Assembly: GCA_943737045.1 (NCBI GenBank)
Contig: CALSFV010000211.1
Span: 620,001-684,000 of the forward strand
Origin: Parapristionchus giblindavisi
Taxonomy: Eukaryota; Nematoda; Chromadorea; Rhabditida; Diplogasteridae
Direction of reading: 5' to 3'
DNA: 64,000 nt
Shown: piece after piece, positions 10,502 to 20,984 of the stretch
Position numbering within the stretch: the first letter of the stretch is position 1
How the letters are laid out: every line of letters begins with the position of its first letter
Translations under genes and position numbers: made by a program
The notes under the pieces: model-generated
What the model saw: only the letters and a program-made list of their open reading frames with translations
The model's database searches: none
What the model was told of the DNA's origin: nothing

Positions 10502-10719
10502 TATGATAAATCGCTGGCTATTGGCCCGGATATGGGCAAATCGTTTGCACAAGTGGTGTAAGTCGGCAAATCTATTGCCCATATTTGGGCAAGTTTGCTC
10601 CTCTCTGTGCAGAGAAGTTGCACCGATCGAGGAATTTATCACGAAATAGGAAGGAGCAAGGAACAAGGAATATTCGTTGTGGTCGTTGTGAGGAAGGTTG
10701 AACGAATCTCTGATAGATG

Positions 10720-10990
10720 GATATCGATGGGAGGTTACGGGAGAGATTACAGATAGAGTCCGGTGTCTGGAACCCAGTGCTGAAACACCGTGCCGCTATC
10801 CTTATACACATTATTTACAATAATTTGTTCATAAATAATATACAGTCATTATATCCATCATTGTATTTATTTCATAGAGGCAGACAGAGTGCAGCACCGA
10901 TCTCCTGTCCTGTGTGGGTCATCCTACTGATGAGGCCCACCCCACACAGGCCGGTCTAGGACCAGGGCCGAAACACTGGATCGTATTTAT
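10720..10990. repeat. Dispersed repeat fragment with CCCACACAGG hairpin
   Basis: The block TGATGAGGCCCACCCCACACAGG, with the preceding TGTGTGGGTC, forms a short hairpin. It recurs inverted at 52390-52490 (CGGTTCTAGACACCGG, CCTCATCAGTAG). This could be the 3' end of a retroelement; I cannot place it. Confidence 0.5.
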
Positions 10991-11216
10991 CTCTAGATAT
11001 AAGTCTTTACACAGTTTCTCTTCTAAGACAACCTCAACCATTCCTTCATTACTTTGACTCTAATTTGTACACGAGTGCCACTGCGACGCCCTGTGGCGTT
11101 CATTTGCGTTCATCATTTATTTCTGTGGGTACTGAATATTTTTCAATTCTCAAAGTCTTAATCATGAGTTTCCGTTATGAAAAGTTGCTTTAATGACTAA
11201 AGAAACTGAAACAATT

Positions 11217-11680
11217 TTTTTATTAATGAGAAAAAAAATCAAAAGACAAAAATCACACTGGTCCGAAAACAATGGGTACTGTAAATTTTCAAAAATATCT
11301 TACGGCGAACGTGCGAAATACCTTTCCAGTAAATAATCACCCATCGTTTTCGGTCCAGTGTGATTTGTCTTTTAATTGTTTTTTTTTCTCATTAATAAAA
11401 ATGAGTGGGTGAAAATAGTTCACCAGTGGGTACGCAATCAGATAGTGAGAGAGCACCAGACAGACAGAGATTGTGGAGAAAGACAGAGACACAGAGGGAC
11501 GCTCACTCGTCGAGAGACGTTTCTTGTTGTATTTTGATTTGTTTTTGTTTATTCTTTGTCTTTATCCCTATATTTGTTTTTATCTCATTTATCTCTTATC
11601 TCAATTTCTCTAATATAGTTTGTGGGTTATTCTTAAAAAATCCAAACCTATGAGGTGACCTCACTGTGTATTTTATCGAG
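11217..11680. repeat. Fold-back plus dispersed repeat matching the window start
   Basis: 11217-11393 folds back on itself (ATCACACTGGTCCGAAAAC with GTTTTCGGTCCAGTGTGAT). The part at 11380-11680 repeats 1-345. No gene is visible; a TTTATTTT-rich tract dominates. Confidence 0.7.
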
Positions 11681-11985
11681 ACAAAATTGAGTTTTGAAAG
11701 CGCGGTTGTTGGATAAGGCCGAAACTCTCCGACAGCTAAAAGAATTATAGTGTGGCCATCTCTGACCAACGTCAACACCATAGAGAGCTTGCAAAAATCG
11801 CGAAACATGTAGAGAACCCGAACACGCTTGGAAAAGACTGCTACGTAACAGTCGAACCACTAAGCCATGAAGACGATGTTAACGTGGGATGATATCTTGT
11901 ATGTTGGAAGTATTACAATTCACTCGTCATCATAACTCTACTAATCAAACATATTTCATTACATCTTTCATGCATTTGTCATTAA

Positions 11986-12098
11986 AGGGAGCGTAACCTC
12001 ACTCAATAGCCTCTTCATTGCGCATACTATTTCTCTGTTCTCTTACAACGAGAGAGCGTAGACCGTTGAAGAGACCGTTGACAAACGTTTCCGTCCCT
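11986..12098. repeat. MITE family M1 (AGGGAGCGTAACC) with TTAA TSD
   Basis: A 113-bp palindromic element flanked by TTAA on both sides. Relatives are at about 33013-33124, 39872-39991 and 63769-63881, with a half copy at 30547-30572. Conserved core: CTCTTCATTGC, then ACAACGAGAGAGCGT. Confidence 0.8.
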
Positions 12099-12462
12099 TT
12101 AATCTCTATTTATTTTTCGTTTTCCTGTCGCTGAATTAAAGATGGGGACACACGAAAAGAATGATTGGCTCCTACCTCGATGGGAATGAGCCCCCTCATA
12201 CATATACTGTAAGTAAAAAGTGTGTTTATGTTCAGTTTGCGACCGGAACTCAACCTTTGCCCTCTCATTAGGCCCCTTCCCATCTTTCTTTCTCCATTCC
12301 CTGCACTATTGAACATCTTTCAATCGTGATTATGCCAATCAATACGCAGAATTATTATAAAAGAAATAGTATGTGGTGACTTATATGACTTTTGCTACCA
12401 TCCTGTCTGCACAGTTTATTAACGAAAATATTCGTGGGACACCACCTTTAACTACATATTTC

Positions 12463-12665
12463 TTAACGCTTTTCACACGCTATTAATAATTCTGGAGTTT
12501 ACAATTTAATATCCGATATTGTTCCTGTTTATTTATTTTGCTATTATTCATGACCGTTAGTTTTATCCGTATTTAGTTTTTCAGATCACCTAAACTACGA
12601 TTGCGTATCTGAAGTAATCGAATATCTTTGCAGAAACCGTTGTACAAGTCGCCTTTTTTCGAATA
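12463..12665 (+). promoter_or_regulatory. Conserved 5' flank of family copy 2
   Basis: The stretch from ACGCTTTTCACACGC to the start codon is repeated ahead of copies 3 (29672-29867), 4 (35663-35873) and 5 (41130-41334), and shortened ahead of copy 1 (3856-3964). Landmarks are TTGTTCCTGTTTATTTATTTTG, TTCATGACCGTT, TTTTTCAGATCACC, and ATCTTTGCAG followed by AAACCGTTGTAC. The last is a strong acceptor about 40 bases before the ATG, so a 5' UTR intron or a trans-splice site is likely. It probably includes the promoter. Confidence 0.55.
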
Positions 12666-12809
12666 ATGGCTGATGAATGCAATAGTGTAGGTTAAACTAT
12701 TACTGTTTCACTTTTTACTTTATATTCGCATTGGCGACGGACATCCTTCACAACTCTTATCTAACAGATATTCATGATTCCATTCCCGAAAAATCAATGA
12801 AGGAATAAA

Positions 12810-12884
<75 letters not shown>

Positions 12885-15175
12885 ATTATATTTCTTATAG
12901 CTTTTGATACATGAAAGCAATCAAGCTGATCTTTTCAGCCAATGTACGCAATTTATCAAGGAATCCAACCATGATGTGTTGGTGTTGTTAAATCAGTTCA
13001 CTGTTTCGTAATAATGATGCAATCGAAATACACTATTCTGAAAATTTATAGTTTAATAACACGATGGCATCATGGTTATCGGCGATGAGTTCAGTGGGAG
13101 ATATTCTTTATCGGCTGATAATGCTTATATACAAAAAATCTACTTGTGAAATTCACATAACACAGATAAGACACGGACGTGTCCGATCTTATGTACAAAA
13201 TCATTCCAAGAAATATATGATATCTCTGGTACAGAGACAATGGTTGTATACCTTGATAAATTGCGTACATTTGCTGAAAAGATCAGCTTGATTGTTTTCC
13301 CGGATCAAAAGTTATAAAAAATGAAAATGGGTCCGGAGACTTTCTGGCGATACTGCATAATCTTTTTAAAGGAAATATTATTTTTTAAATAAATTTCAGA
13401 GAGGGGCGCGAGCGATAAGCGGTCTCCACTATCGAATTAAATTTATGGTAAATGAAAAGTGAGAAAATGACTCCTATTTATTTTATTGAAACTAACTTTT
13501 ATTATTTCTTCTTTGATCATTGCATTTTTACTTTTTTACCTTTCATTTTATGCTATTATCTAATTTATATACCTTTTATTTATTCAGATTTCATCGGTTT
13601 GAACGACTATCGAGAAGCGAACGCTATGCTCTTGATGACGTCCTCGCGAAAGTTCTCATCACAATAGATGAAATCGATCACGCACTGCGACGTCCTACGG
13701 GTAAGTGGTAAAACTTTGAACCTTCTGCTCACTTTTAGAAAAATTTTTTATAGATAATATTCAAATTTAAAACCTTTTTCTAGAATTATTTAGAATAATT
13801 AGCGTTCAGTCAGGGTACATCAAGATCGGCATCTTCTTGGCCCCCTCGTTGACAAGGTATGACTTTTTTATATAGGACTGCGTATTTGAAAATTTCTGCA
13901 ATTCTTGTCTAGCAAAAAATGGCAAAATCATTCTTCCCTTTCTTCTCGACTTTTTTCTCTTCCCGGTCACCGTAAAAAGCACAACACCGCAAAAAAGTGA
14001 AGGATGATTCTGCCATTTTTTGATTGACAAGAATTGCAAAAAAATTCAAATACGCAGTCCTATATTATTCCCAAGATAATCCTAATTTCGCGTGCAATTA
14101 TGTACGCGAATATGTAATGGCTCGTTAAAAAATAGTGAACACCGAAATCGGCGACTTTCCACCCGTTGAAAAAGTACTCAGAAAGTCGAAAATGGAAACA
14201 CGAAATTTTAATTCACGCGCGCGCAAAGAGCGGGAATTCAAATTCCGACTTTCCGTCATCGATTTTTAGCTGTTAAAATGGAAATTCAACTTCCTGCTCG
14301 CTAAAAAAATGGAAATTCGCTGTCGGCAAGTCGGAATTTCAATTCCCGCTCTTTGCGCGCGCGAACGAATTCAAATTTCGTGTTTCCATTTTCGACTTTC
14401 AGAGTCCTTTTTCAACGGGTGGAAAGTCGAAAATTTTTTTTCCACAATTTTTTTATAACGAGCCATCAGATTACAAACTTTTGACACATTTGTAAATTAA
14501 TTAATTAAATATATACTCGATTATTCTAACTATTATATATGAATGAGAACATTACACGACTCGATGCAAGAATGTACGCATAATCATTTAATGCATTTTT
14601 CTATTATATTTAGGACTCTTCGAAGTATAAAATTCTTAAAAGATTGAAGAATCAAGTCGACGCAGCGTGTATTCTTGCAGAGAAAGTTCACTTAGGTATT
14701 TTTAAAAGTCATTTTATATAGAATTTTTAAGATTATTATGTATATATTACTATTTTGATTACAGATATAGGCCGTATAAAATGTACTTGTGTAATTGTTT
14801 TGTTATTAGCTGGTATAAAGCAGAAGTATGCTAAGGATCAACCCACTTTTCCTCCCTTCCCTTCTCGCGCTCTCTCTGATCTACGTGCTATCCCGCTTGG
14901 ACTCTCTCTCTAAACATAGAAATTCATTGTGGCAGTGACTGGCTACTCTCTCGAACCAAATAAACAAGTGTATTTTATACGGTCAATATGTGCTTATTTA
15001 ATTTACTTTATTTTTTAATTTATTTAATTTATTTTTATTTTATTTTATAGGTCCACCAGCTAACGATGATGAACAAGCCGCTTTGTCTGCAGTAAAACAG
15101 TCGTTAATCAAGGGTTACGAAATGTTTTTGCCTTGTTCTACTATGAGTAGTCCACCGGCTTCACCGGCTACTTAG
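12666..15175 (+). CDS. Copy 2 of the small six-exon gene family, 148 aa
   Basis: Exons 12666-12686, 13400-13458, 13588-13700, 13810-13856, 14614-14695 and 15051-15175 join in phase to 149 codons including TAG. All acceptors are TTTCAG-, TTCAG-, TTTAG- or TATAG-like and all donors are GT. The product is hydrophilic and probably mostly helical. Segments in order: MADECNS; RGARAISGLHYRIKFMVNEK; a conserved helix RFERLSRSERYALDD with IDEIDHALRRPT; VRVHQDRHLLGPLVDK; a Lys/Arg-rich helix ILKRLKNQVDAACILAE; and a Pro/Ser tail starting GPPANDDEQAALS and ending PASPAT. There is no signal peptide, membrane segment or domain I recognise. Function unknown. Introns hold a Tc1-like MITE and an ATT tract (intron 1) and two fold-backs (intron 4). 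Exons 5-6 lie in the segmental duplication shared with copy 1. Confidence 0.65.
12809..12882. repeat. (ATT)n microsatellite
   Basis: About 25 ATT units in intron 1 of family copy 2. Poly-isoleucine frames across it are artefacts. Confidence 0.95.
12895..13355. repeat. Tc1-like fold-back MITE in intron 1 of copy 2
   Basis: GCAATCAAGCTGATCTTTTC near 12914 and its complement near 13280 form long arms. The right terminus ACTTTCTGGCGATACTG matches the inverse of CAGTATCGCCAGAAAGT at 2455. The left tip is replaced by the ATT tract. Confidence 0.7.
13877..14062. repeat. Fold-back MITE in intron 4 of copy 2
   Basis: The arms AGGACTGCGTATTTGAAAAT and its complement, then CAATTCTTGTC and GACAAGAATTG, enclose a short loop. 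TATA flanks both sides. The same intron in copies 3, 4 and 5 lacks it. Confidence 0.75.
14117..14466. repeat. Second fold-back MITE in intron 4 of copy 2
   Basis: The ends are ATGGCTCGTTA and TAACGAGCCAT; the inner arms include AAAGAGCGGGAATT and its complement. Copies 4 (near 36838) and 5 (near 45674) read straight through as TATGCCAGATTAC or TATGTCAGATTAC, which gives the empty site. Confidence 0.8.
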
Positions 15176-17157
15176 TCCGATTCTTGTTGTACTTGAATTC
15201 TTAATGATGATAAAATGTTCACTGTTTCTGTATGACTGGCTAATGGGGTTATCTCCAGACACACAACTTGCATCTTTAATAAAATCACTGAAAAATATGG
15301 GTTCTTGAAGGTAATAAGATGTCGTTTGTGTAAGAGTCGGGCAAATCTGGTTGAGCGTTGGCACAGGCCAAACATTTCGAAACCCTCAAAACTTGTGTAA
15401 GGGTTATCGATCTCGCTGATGAAGATGTGCATAGTCATTTTGGCCCCAGTGGTCCCGCAGCGCCTGGACACGATTACGGTACGATCACGTTTTCTAGCTG
15501 TTCTCGGTCCATAGTTGAGCTCGATGGCTAAGGTATGAAAATTGGGCTCTTGGGAAAGAATTCGATGGCGATGACGGCTATCTGCTTCATACATTGCCAT
15601 ACCCTCACAGTGCGAGGGTTGACCCACTATATAAGGCCCATTTTAGGCCACTTAATAAAAAAGGAAGCTATTGTGCGTATAAAATGTACTTGCATAAGAA
15701 GATGACAAATGGTGCTAACGAACGGAAGTCACAATCGAGAGGCGATCGAGATGTCGCCTTCTACATCTCGCCCCGCCTCTCGATTGTCTCTCTCTAACCC
15801 TGCTGACCTTCGCCGCGCGCTATATTATATATAAAAGAGATTGGCAGTTTCTGAACCATGCAAAACAAGAAAGTCTCTTGTGGGAGTGGTTGGCTACTCT
15901 CGTACCAAATAAACAAGTGTATTTTATACGGTCAATAAAAATGACGATTTTTGCGAAAATAACGAATTTTGTGAATCAACCCACCCTATTTTGAGAATTG
16001 ACCTACTATATAAACATAGACGGCGAGGGTACCATAAAATATATATGATCTGCTTCATTTCTTTTGAATTTTTCCAAAAGACCGAAAACTGCAGTTTTAT
16101 TGAAGACTGTTGCGCCCCTAGGCAAGTACACAGAGAAAAAATTCCCTAGTAACGTCTCTCTTCGGAATTCTTCCGTCATGGGTAAGGGAATTATCCTCAT
16201 ATGGGACGAATTCCCTTATCTATAAGGGAAGAATTCCGTAGAGAGACTTTTCTAGGGAATAATTCCCTTATAGACAAGGTTTTTTCTGTGAGTGTATGAT
16301 AGTTCTCTCGTTCTCGATTCTCGTTCTCGTCAGTCATCTTTAGCGGTCGCCCGTTCCTTTTGCTCTGAGCATCAAGAATCCCTGCCAAGCCGGATTGGGT
16401 CACCGTGGCAGTGAGACCCAATCATGGGAAGCCAACTTCTTCGGTCATCTCCAAACTGCCTGCCGATCTTCTCGGATTTGTGAAATCGAAGACGTGCATA
16501 TGAAGATCAACGTCGGTGTTCTCGGACTGTCGGAAGTTAGAAGAGCTTTTCCCCATGCACATCAGAGTCCTACTCTTGATAAATGTGTTTAAATCGTAAA
16601 AAATCGTAAATCGTATGATAGTTCGAACCATCGTGACGAGAGCATTCCATCGATATATTATGAGCCATATCTCTGTTGAGAAAGCCTGCATAGTCTCGAT
16701 ATAGTGATGTGCGCCTTGCAAGAGAAGTCTCTCAATTCCGCACGCTATCTCGCACTCTCGAGAGAGGCGAGAGAGCGTGCGGTAATGAGAGAGTGACCAG
16801 GGGGTGCCCACTTCGTCGAGGCTACAGTAACCTCATCCAGGCTACCGTAACCTTGTCGAGGCTACAGTAACCTCATCCAGGCTACCGTAACATTGTCGAA
16901 GCAACCGTAACCTTGTCGAGGCTACAGTAACCCGCTGACCCCATCTACAGTGACGCTCAGTGAGCAGATTTACAATAGAGATCGTAGATTGTAGTAACCA
17001 GAATTTATATCAAAGTAATGAATACAATACATATTCCAATTCAACTTGTGGTGCACAATATTTGTAGAAAAGATCAAAGATCACTAATGTTCAAAGATCA
17101 AAGATCAGAGATTTTTGAAATAATTGCACCGGTCAATGGGCGTGGTGGTCGTTGTGA
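14614..17157. repeat. Segmental duplication, copy B
   Basis: Partner of 6152-8692; near identity begins at about 14717. It carries exons 5-6 of family copy 2 and the same order of MITEs (15676-15937, 16128-16295), RTE-tailed repeat (16422-16607) and tandem array (16815-16932). It ends at GTGGTCGTTGTGAG, 27 bases before the TTAA of the next fold-back. Confidence 0.9.
16422..16607 (+). repeat. RTE-tailed short repeat, copy in duplication B
   Basis: Practically the same as 7955-8140. The identical long frames found in both copies reflect the recent duplication, not coding constraint. Confidence 0.7.
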
Positions 17158-17187
17158 GAACCGTGGTGGTATCTGAAATTGTGTTAA

Positions 17188-19250
17188 GAGGCCGGATCCG
17201 GAAAATTTACCATTTTGCCCCCTCCCCGGACATTTCGCCAGGATTTTCGATATGGGCCCCCATACTCATAGGGCCTGGGGGGGCTTTGACCTTGTTTACA
17301 AAAATGATGACGTCACCGCCTGTATTGCTCAATGCGGCGCAAGAGCGCCGGGTTCGTCGAAAATCTCGAAAATTCGTAATTTCACAACCGAATGAGCTAG
17401 AACCAAAATTCTTTTTGCAGTATGTTAGGCATGCCCAGAGTGCACCACAGCACCATTGGGATTGAAATTTGCCCAACTCTGACATCGACTTTTTGAATGA
17501 GACTTTCACATTTTGCGATTTCTTTGTATCTGAGATTTAGTTCCGCGCATAATTTTCTTTATGGGGTGGTACCTCACTGCCATGGGCATCATGCCCACCC
17601 ATGGCCATTATCGGATTCAGGCTCAATCTGAACGAAAAAGTGCCTTGAATGATCATCGCTCGGTTCCAGGTCGTCTTTTCCCGGCACTTTCCACTGACTC
17701 TCTAACGTAATCTAGCCAAATGTAGATCATATTGTATTATTGAGACATCTAACGAATATTTATCACCATCGGAGTTGAATCCGCGACAATGATTTTTTCG
17801 AACCATGACCCGGGATTCATGGTCCAGAATTCGTTCATGACCATGGGTCATGGTCCGAAAATTTCGAAATTTCTCAAGTTTGAAATGTTTTCATTTATGC
17901 GGCTTATTGTGAAGTACTTATGAGGTGAATAATATTCAGCGAATACTCAATGGCTGATCTCTCCTTTCAACCATTTTTTTCGAAAATTTTAATTCTGATT
18001 GCGTGCCAAAAATCAGAATTGTGCTTGAATCAGTTTCCAACTTGCTTTCTGTACCATTCGGTAATAGGACTTTTCAATGTACATAAACAATATGGAAATC
18101 GTTTATTTTCGAAAATTCAAAAAAATCAATTTAGGTGCCTACTTTTTCGGCAAATATCTGAAATATTGCAGTTTGTCGACTCGAATGCTGCGGCAATGAG
18201 CTAATGACAATGACAATGTGAAGTTTCATGATGAGTGAACATGGTAGAACTGAAATCCCGGCATTCGGCTCACTTTTTAAAAATCGATTTCCATGACCCC
18301 GGGGTCATGGCAAAAAAAATTAATTTTCGAAAATAAACGATTTCCATATTGATTATGTACATTGTAAAGTCCTATTACCGAATGTTACAGAAAGCAAGTT
18401 GGAAACTGATTCAAGCACAATTCTGATTTTTGGCACGCAATCAGAATTAAAATTTTCGAAAAAATGGTTGAAAGGAGAGATCAGCCATTGAGTATTCGCT
18501 GAATATTATTCACCTCATAAGTACTTCACAATAAGCCGCATAAATGAAAACATTTCAAACTTGAGAAATTTCGAAATTTTCGGACCATGACCCATGGTCA
18601 TGAACGAATTCTGGACCATGAACCACGGGTCATGGTTCGAAAAAATCATTGTCGCGGATTCAACTCCGATGGTGATAAATATTCGTTAGATGTCTCAATA
18701 ATACAATATGATCTACATTTGGCTAGATTACGTTAGAGAATCAGTGGAAAGTGCCGGGAAAAGCCGACCTGGAACCGAGTGATGATCATTCAAGGCACTT
18801 TTTCGTTCAGATTGAGCCTGAATCCGATAATGGCCATGGGTGGGCATGATGCCCATGGCAGTGAGGTAGCACCCCATAAAGAAAATTTTGCGCGGAACTA
18901 AATCTCAGATACAAAGAAATCGCAAAATGTGAAAGTCTCATTTAAAAAGTCGATGTCAGAGTTGGGCAAATTTCAATCCCAATGGTGCTGTGGTGCACTC
19001 TGGGCATGCCTAACATACTGCAAAAAGAATTTTGGTTCTAGCTCATTCGGTTGAGAAATTACGAATTTTCGAGATTTTCGACGAACCCGGCGCTTTTGCG
19101 CCGCATTGAGCAATACAGGCGGTGACGTCATCATTTTTGTAAACAAGGTCAAAGACCCTCCAGGCCCTATGAGTATGGGGGCCCATATCGAAAATCCTGG
19201 CGAAATGTCCGGGGGGGGGGGGGGTAGTCACTTTTCTCAGATCCGGCCTC
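17188..19250. mobile_element. 2.1-kb fold-back element with TTAA target duplication
   Basis: Two arms of about 1 kb (17188 to about 18290 and about 18300 to 19250) are near-perfect reverse complements and meet close to GACCCCGGGGTCATGG. The ends are GAGGCCGGATC and GATCCGGCCTC, flanked by TTAA (17184-17187, 19251-19254). The terminus type matches the fold-back at 45797-50072 (GAGACCGGCTC). No transposase is visible; frames of 84-113 codons in the arms are mirrored and unsupported. Confidence 0.85.
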
Positions 19251-19267
19251 TTAAGGGTAGACTTTAA

Positions 19268-19379
19268 AGGCGTACCCCAAGCTAATTTGAAACTCTCATA
19301 TCTGGCCACACTCTCTCGCTGTCTTTTTCAACGAGAGAGTATGGCCAATACGGATAGTAAAATTAACTTGGGGTGTGCT
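19268..19379. repeat. MITE family M2 (CACCCCAAGCTAATTT) with TTAA TSD
   Basis: A 112-bp palindromic element: CCCCAAGCTAATTTGAAACT at one end, AACTTGGGGTGTGCTT at the other, TTAA at both flanks. Other members lie at 19574-19683, 30431-30543, 36336-36448, 55556-55661 and 57802-57913, with partial copies at 60649-60706 and 50689-50705. Confidence 0.85.
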
Positions 19380-19436
19380 TTAATCGAAGGAATGGCTATT
19401 GTCCAAATATAAATTTCATGGCGTTTATTTATTTAT

Positions 19437-20785
19437 TTACTGTTTAACAACATTTCTTTTGATGCTCTTTAGACATGTGCCATGCTCAAAGTTCTGGAAA
19501 CCTAAGATAACTATGTCCGTTTTGTCCATGTCATAGCTGCTCATTTCTGTTTTTAAAGGAAAACTTACTTTTAGTGTCACCCCAAGCTAATTTGAAACTC
19601 TCCACTCTGGCCACGCTCTCTCGTAGAGAAGGAAGGCGAGAGGGTGTGGAGAGAACGGACAGTTTCAAATTAGCTTGGGGTTTCCCTGAAAGTGCAACTT
19701 ACGCGGTGCTATAGTGATATTAGCAACAACTCTTCTCGCAAAGTCCTCGTAGTACGATTCATCTTCCTTTATGATGCTCTCCTCCCATTTACAGGTTGAC
19801 TTTGAGAGAACGAATCCACCATAAGGAAAGCGAAAGCGTACGCATTCGTTCTTGTTCTGCAAAAAAGCAAACAGTTTCTCTCCGGCCGGGAATTGAACCC
19901 GGGTCTCGCATGTGACAGACGCGGATACTAACCACTATACTACCGGAGACATGATGTTGTTGTGGTACGAGTCGCTAATGCGCTGCGCTCGAGGCTGTGC
20001 AAAACGATAAATTCAAGGAGCTTTATCTTTTCTTGTTTTCTATCGTACATCGAAAAATTATTGGATCATGATTCGTTTGAACCATTCTGAATCTTTTCAT
20101 TGTTTTTATTTCACTCTAATCTAGTTAGTCCGCGAGAATCATGATAAAATAATGCTTCTTCATAAAATCATGGTGATTCGTTAATGAATAAATCGTTCCG
20201 AAGATTTCAAATTCGGATGGACTATTTTGGACTATTTCCCGGTTTCGCCTTCGGCTCTGCGTTTCCTTTGAATTATGTTTTAACCTAAGTTTGCGAAAAC
20301 TCAATATTTTGGCATGATTCTCGCGAACTAACTAGATTAGAGTGAAATAAAAACAATGAAAAGAAAGAATAAGAACAAAAATGCCTTATTCGGTCATAAT
20401 CACCTTTGATTCGCTAGAACCATTCAGAATGGTTCAAACGAATCATGATCCAATAATTTTTCGATGTACGATAGTTGTGAGGGCAAAGAAACCGTTTTGA
20501 TAACGCAAAATTCTTCAGTGTTTCGCAAAAGATCTGTTGAATAACTTAAGTATGAAAGAAAATTATCACTTTCTCTCTTAGCTTCCAAACCGGACATACA
20601 TCGATCCCCTCATGTGGAATAAAGAATAACAATAATAAGAGTAATTAAGTAAATTATTATCCTACCATAGTGAAATTCATATCGTAGCCGATACAATCGA
20701 GGAGTTCAGTCCAGGTCATGGTCGAACTTGCACCGAAGAGTTCACCGTCGCCATTCTTTGCTAGGAATTGATACTTTCCATTGAT
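19437..20785 (-). CDS. Unknown gene, last three exons (5' end not found)
   Basis: Three minus-strand exons join in phase: 20785-20666 (40 codons, begins INGKYQFLAKNGDGELFG), 19856-19703 (begins NKNECVRFRFPYGGFVLSK) and 19546-19437 (ends KSIKRNVVKQ, TAA). Acceptors are ATTGCAG, TTTTGCAG and AAAACAG; donors are GTAGG and GTAAGT. The stop is followed at once by AATAAATAAATAA. The visible 127 residues contain four cysteines (LLDCIGY, NECVRF, STCKWE, HGTCLK) and two NXT sites (NFT, NIT), which would suit a secreted or extracellular protein. No domain is recognised. tRNA-Asp and a fold-back lie in the first intron shown; an M2 MITE lies in the second. Upstream exons were not found; a 1.1-kb fold-back begins 200 bp away. 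Confidence 0.6.
19574..19683. repeat. M2 MITE in the last intron of the unknown gene
   Basis: The ends are TGTCACCCCAAGCTAATTTG and CAAATTAGCTTGGGGT. It occupies most of the intron between 19547 and 19702. Confidence 0.8.
19878..19949 (-). tRNA. tRNA-Asp (anticodon GTC)
   Basis: The minus-strand reading folds into a cloverleaf. Acceptor stem TCTCCGG pairs with CCGGAGA. The D-arm contains the A box TAGTATAGTGGTTAGTAT. The anticodon stem CGCGT/ATGCG holds the loop CTGTCAC (anticodon GTC). The T stem CCGGG/CCCGG holds TTCAATT, with the B box GGTTCAATTCC. The discriminator is G. There is no intron and CCA is not encoded. It lies, same strand, in the intron of the gene at 19437-20785, which is compatible with its own Pol III promoter. 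Confidence 0.93.
20036..20478. repeat. Fold-back repeat
   Basis: CTATCGTACATCGAAAAATT pairs with AATTTTTCGATGTACGATAG, then TCACTCTAATCTAGTTAGT with its complement. It lies between tRNA-Asp and the upstream exon of the host gene. Confidence 0.8.
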
Positions 20786-20984
20786 CTGCAATTCTCAAAC
20801 GTAGCGCTAATTGAAAGCTTGAAAACATTACGACATGATATACCAATGTGTTCTCATCGTCTGCGCTCTCTCGCTTTAGCGTATTCTCTCTCAATTTTTC
20901 GCTTTATCATTTCCTCTGTCACACCTCTTCCGAAAATCTATGCAATTCTCCAATGAATTATCAGGGGACTGTTCTGTATACCTA

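Noticed and set aside
11640..11880. Possible tRNA-like sequence (minus strand GCTTAGTGGTTCGAC)
   Set aside because: No acceptor stem, weak B box and no second copy found in the window.
17124..17509. Frames of 100-113 codons near the left tip of the TTAA fold-back
   Set aside because: They run through the inverted arm and reappear at 19043-19309; no coding signal.
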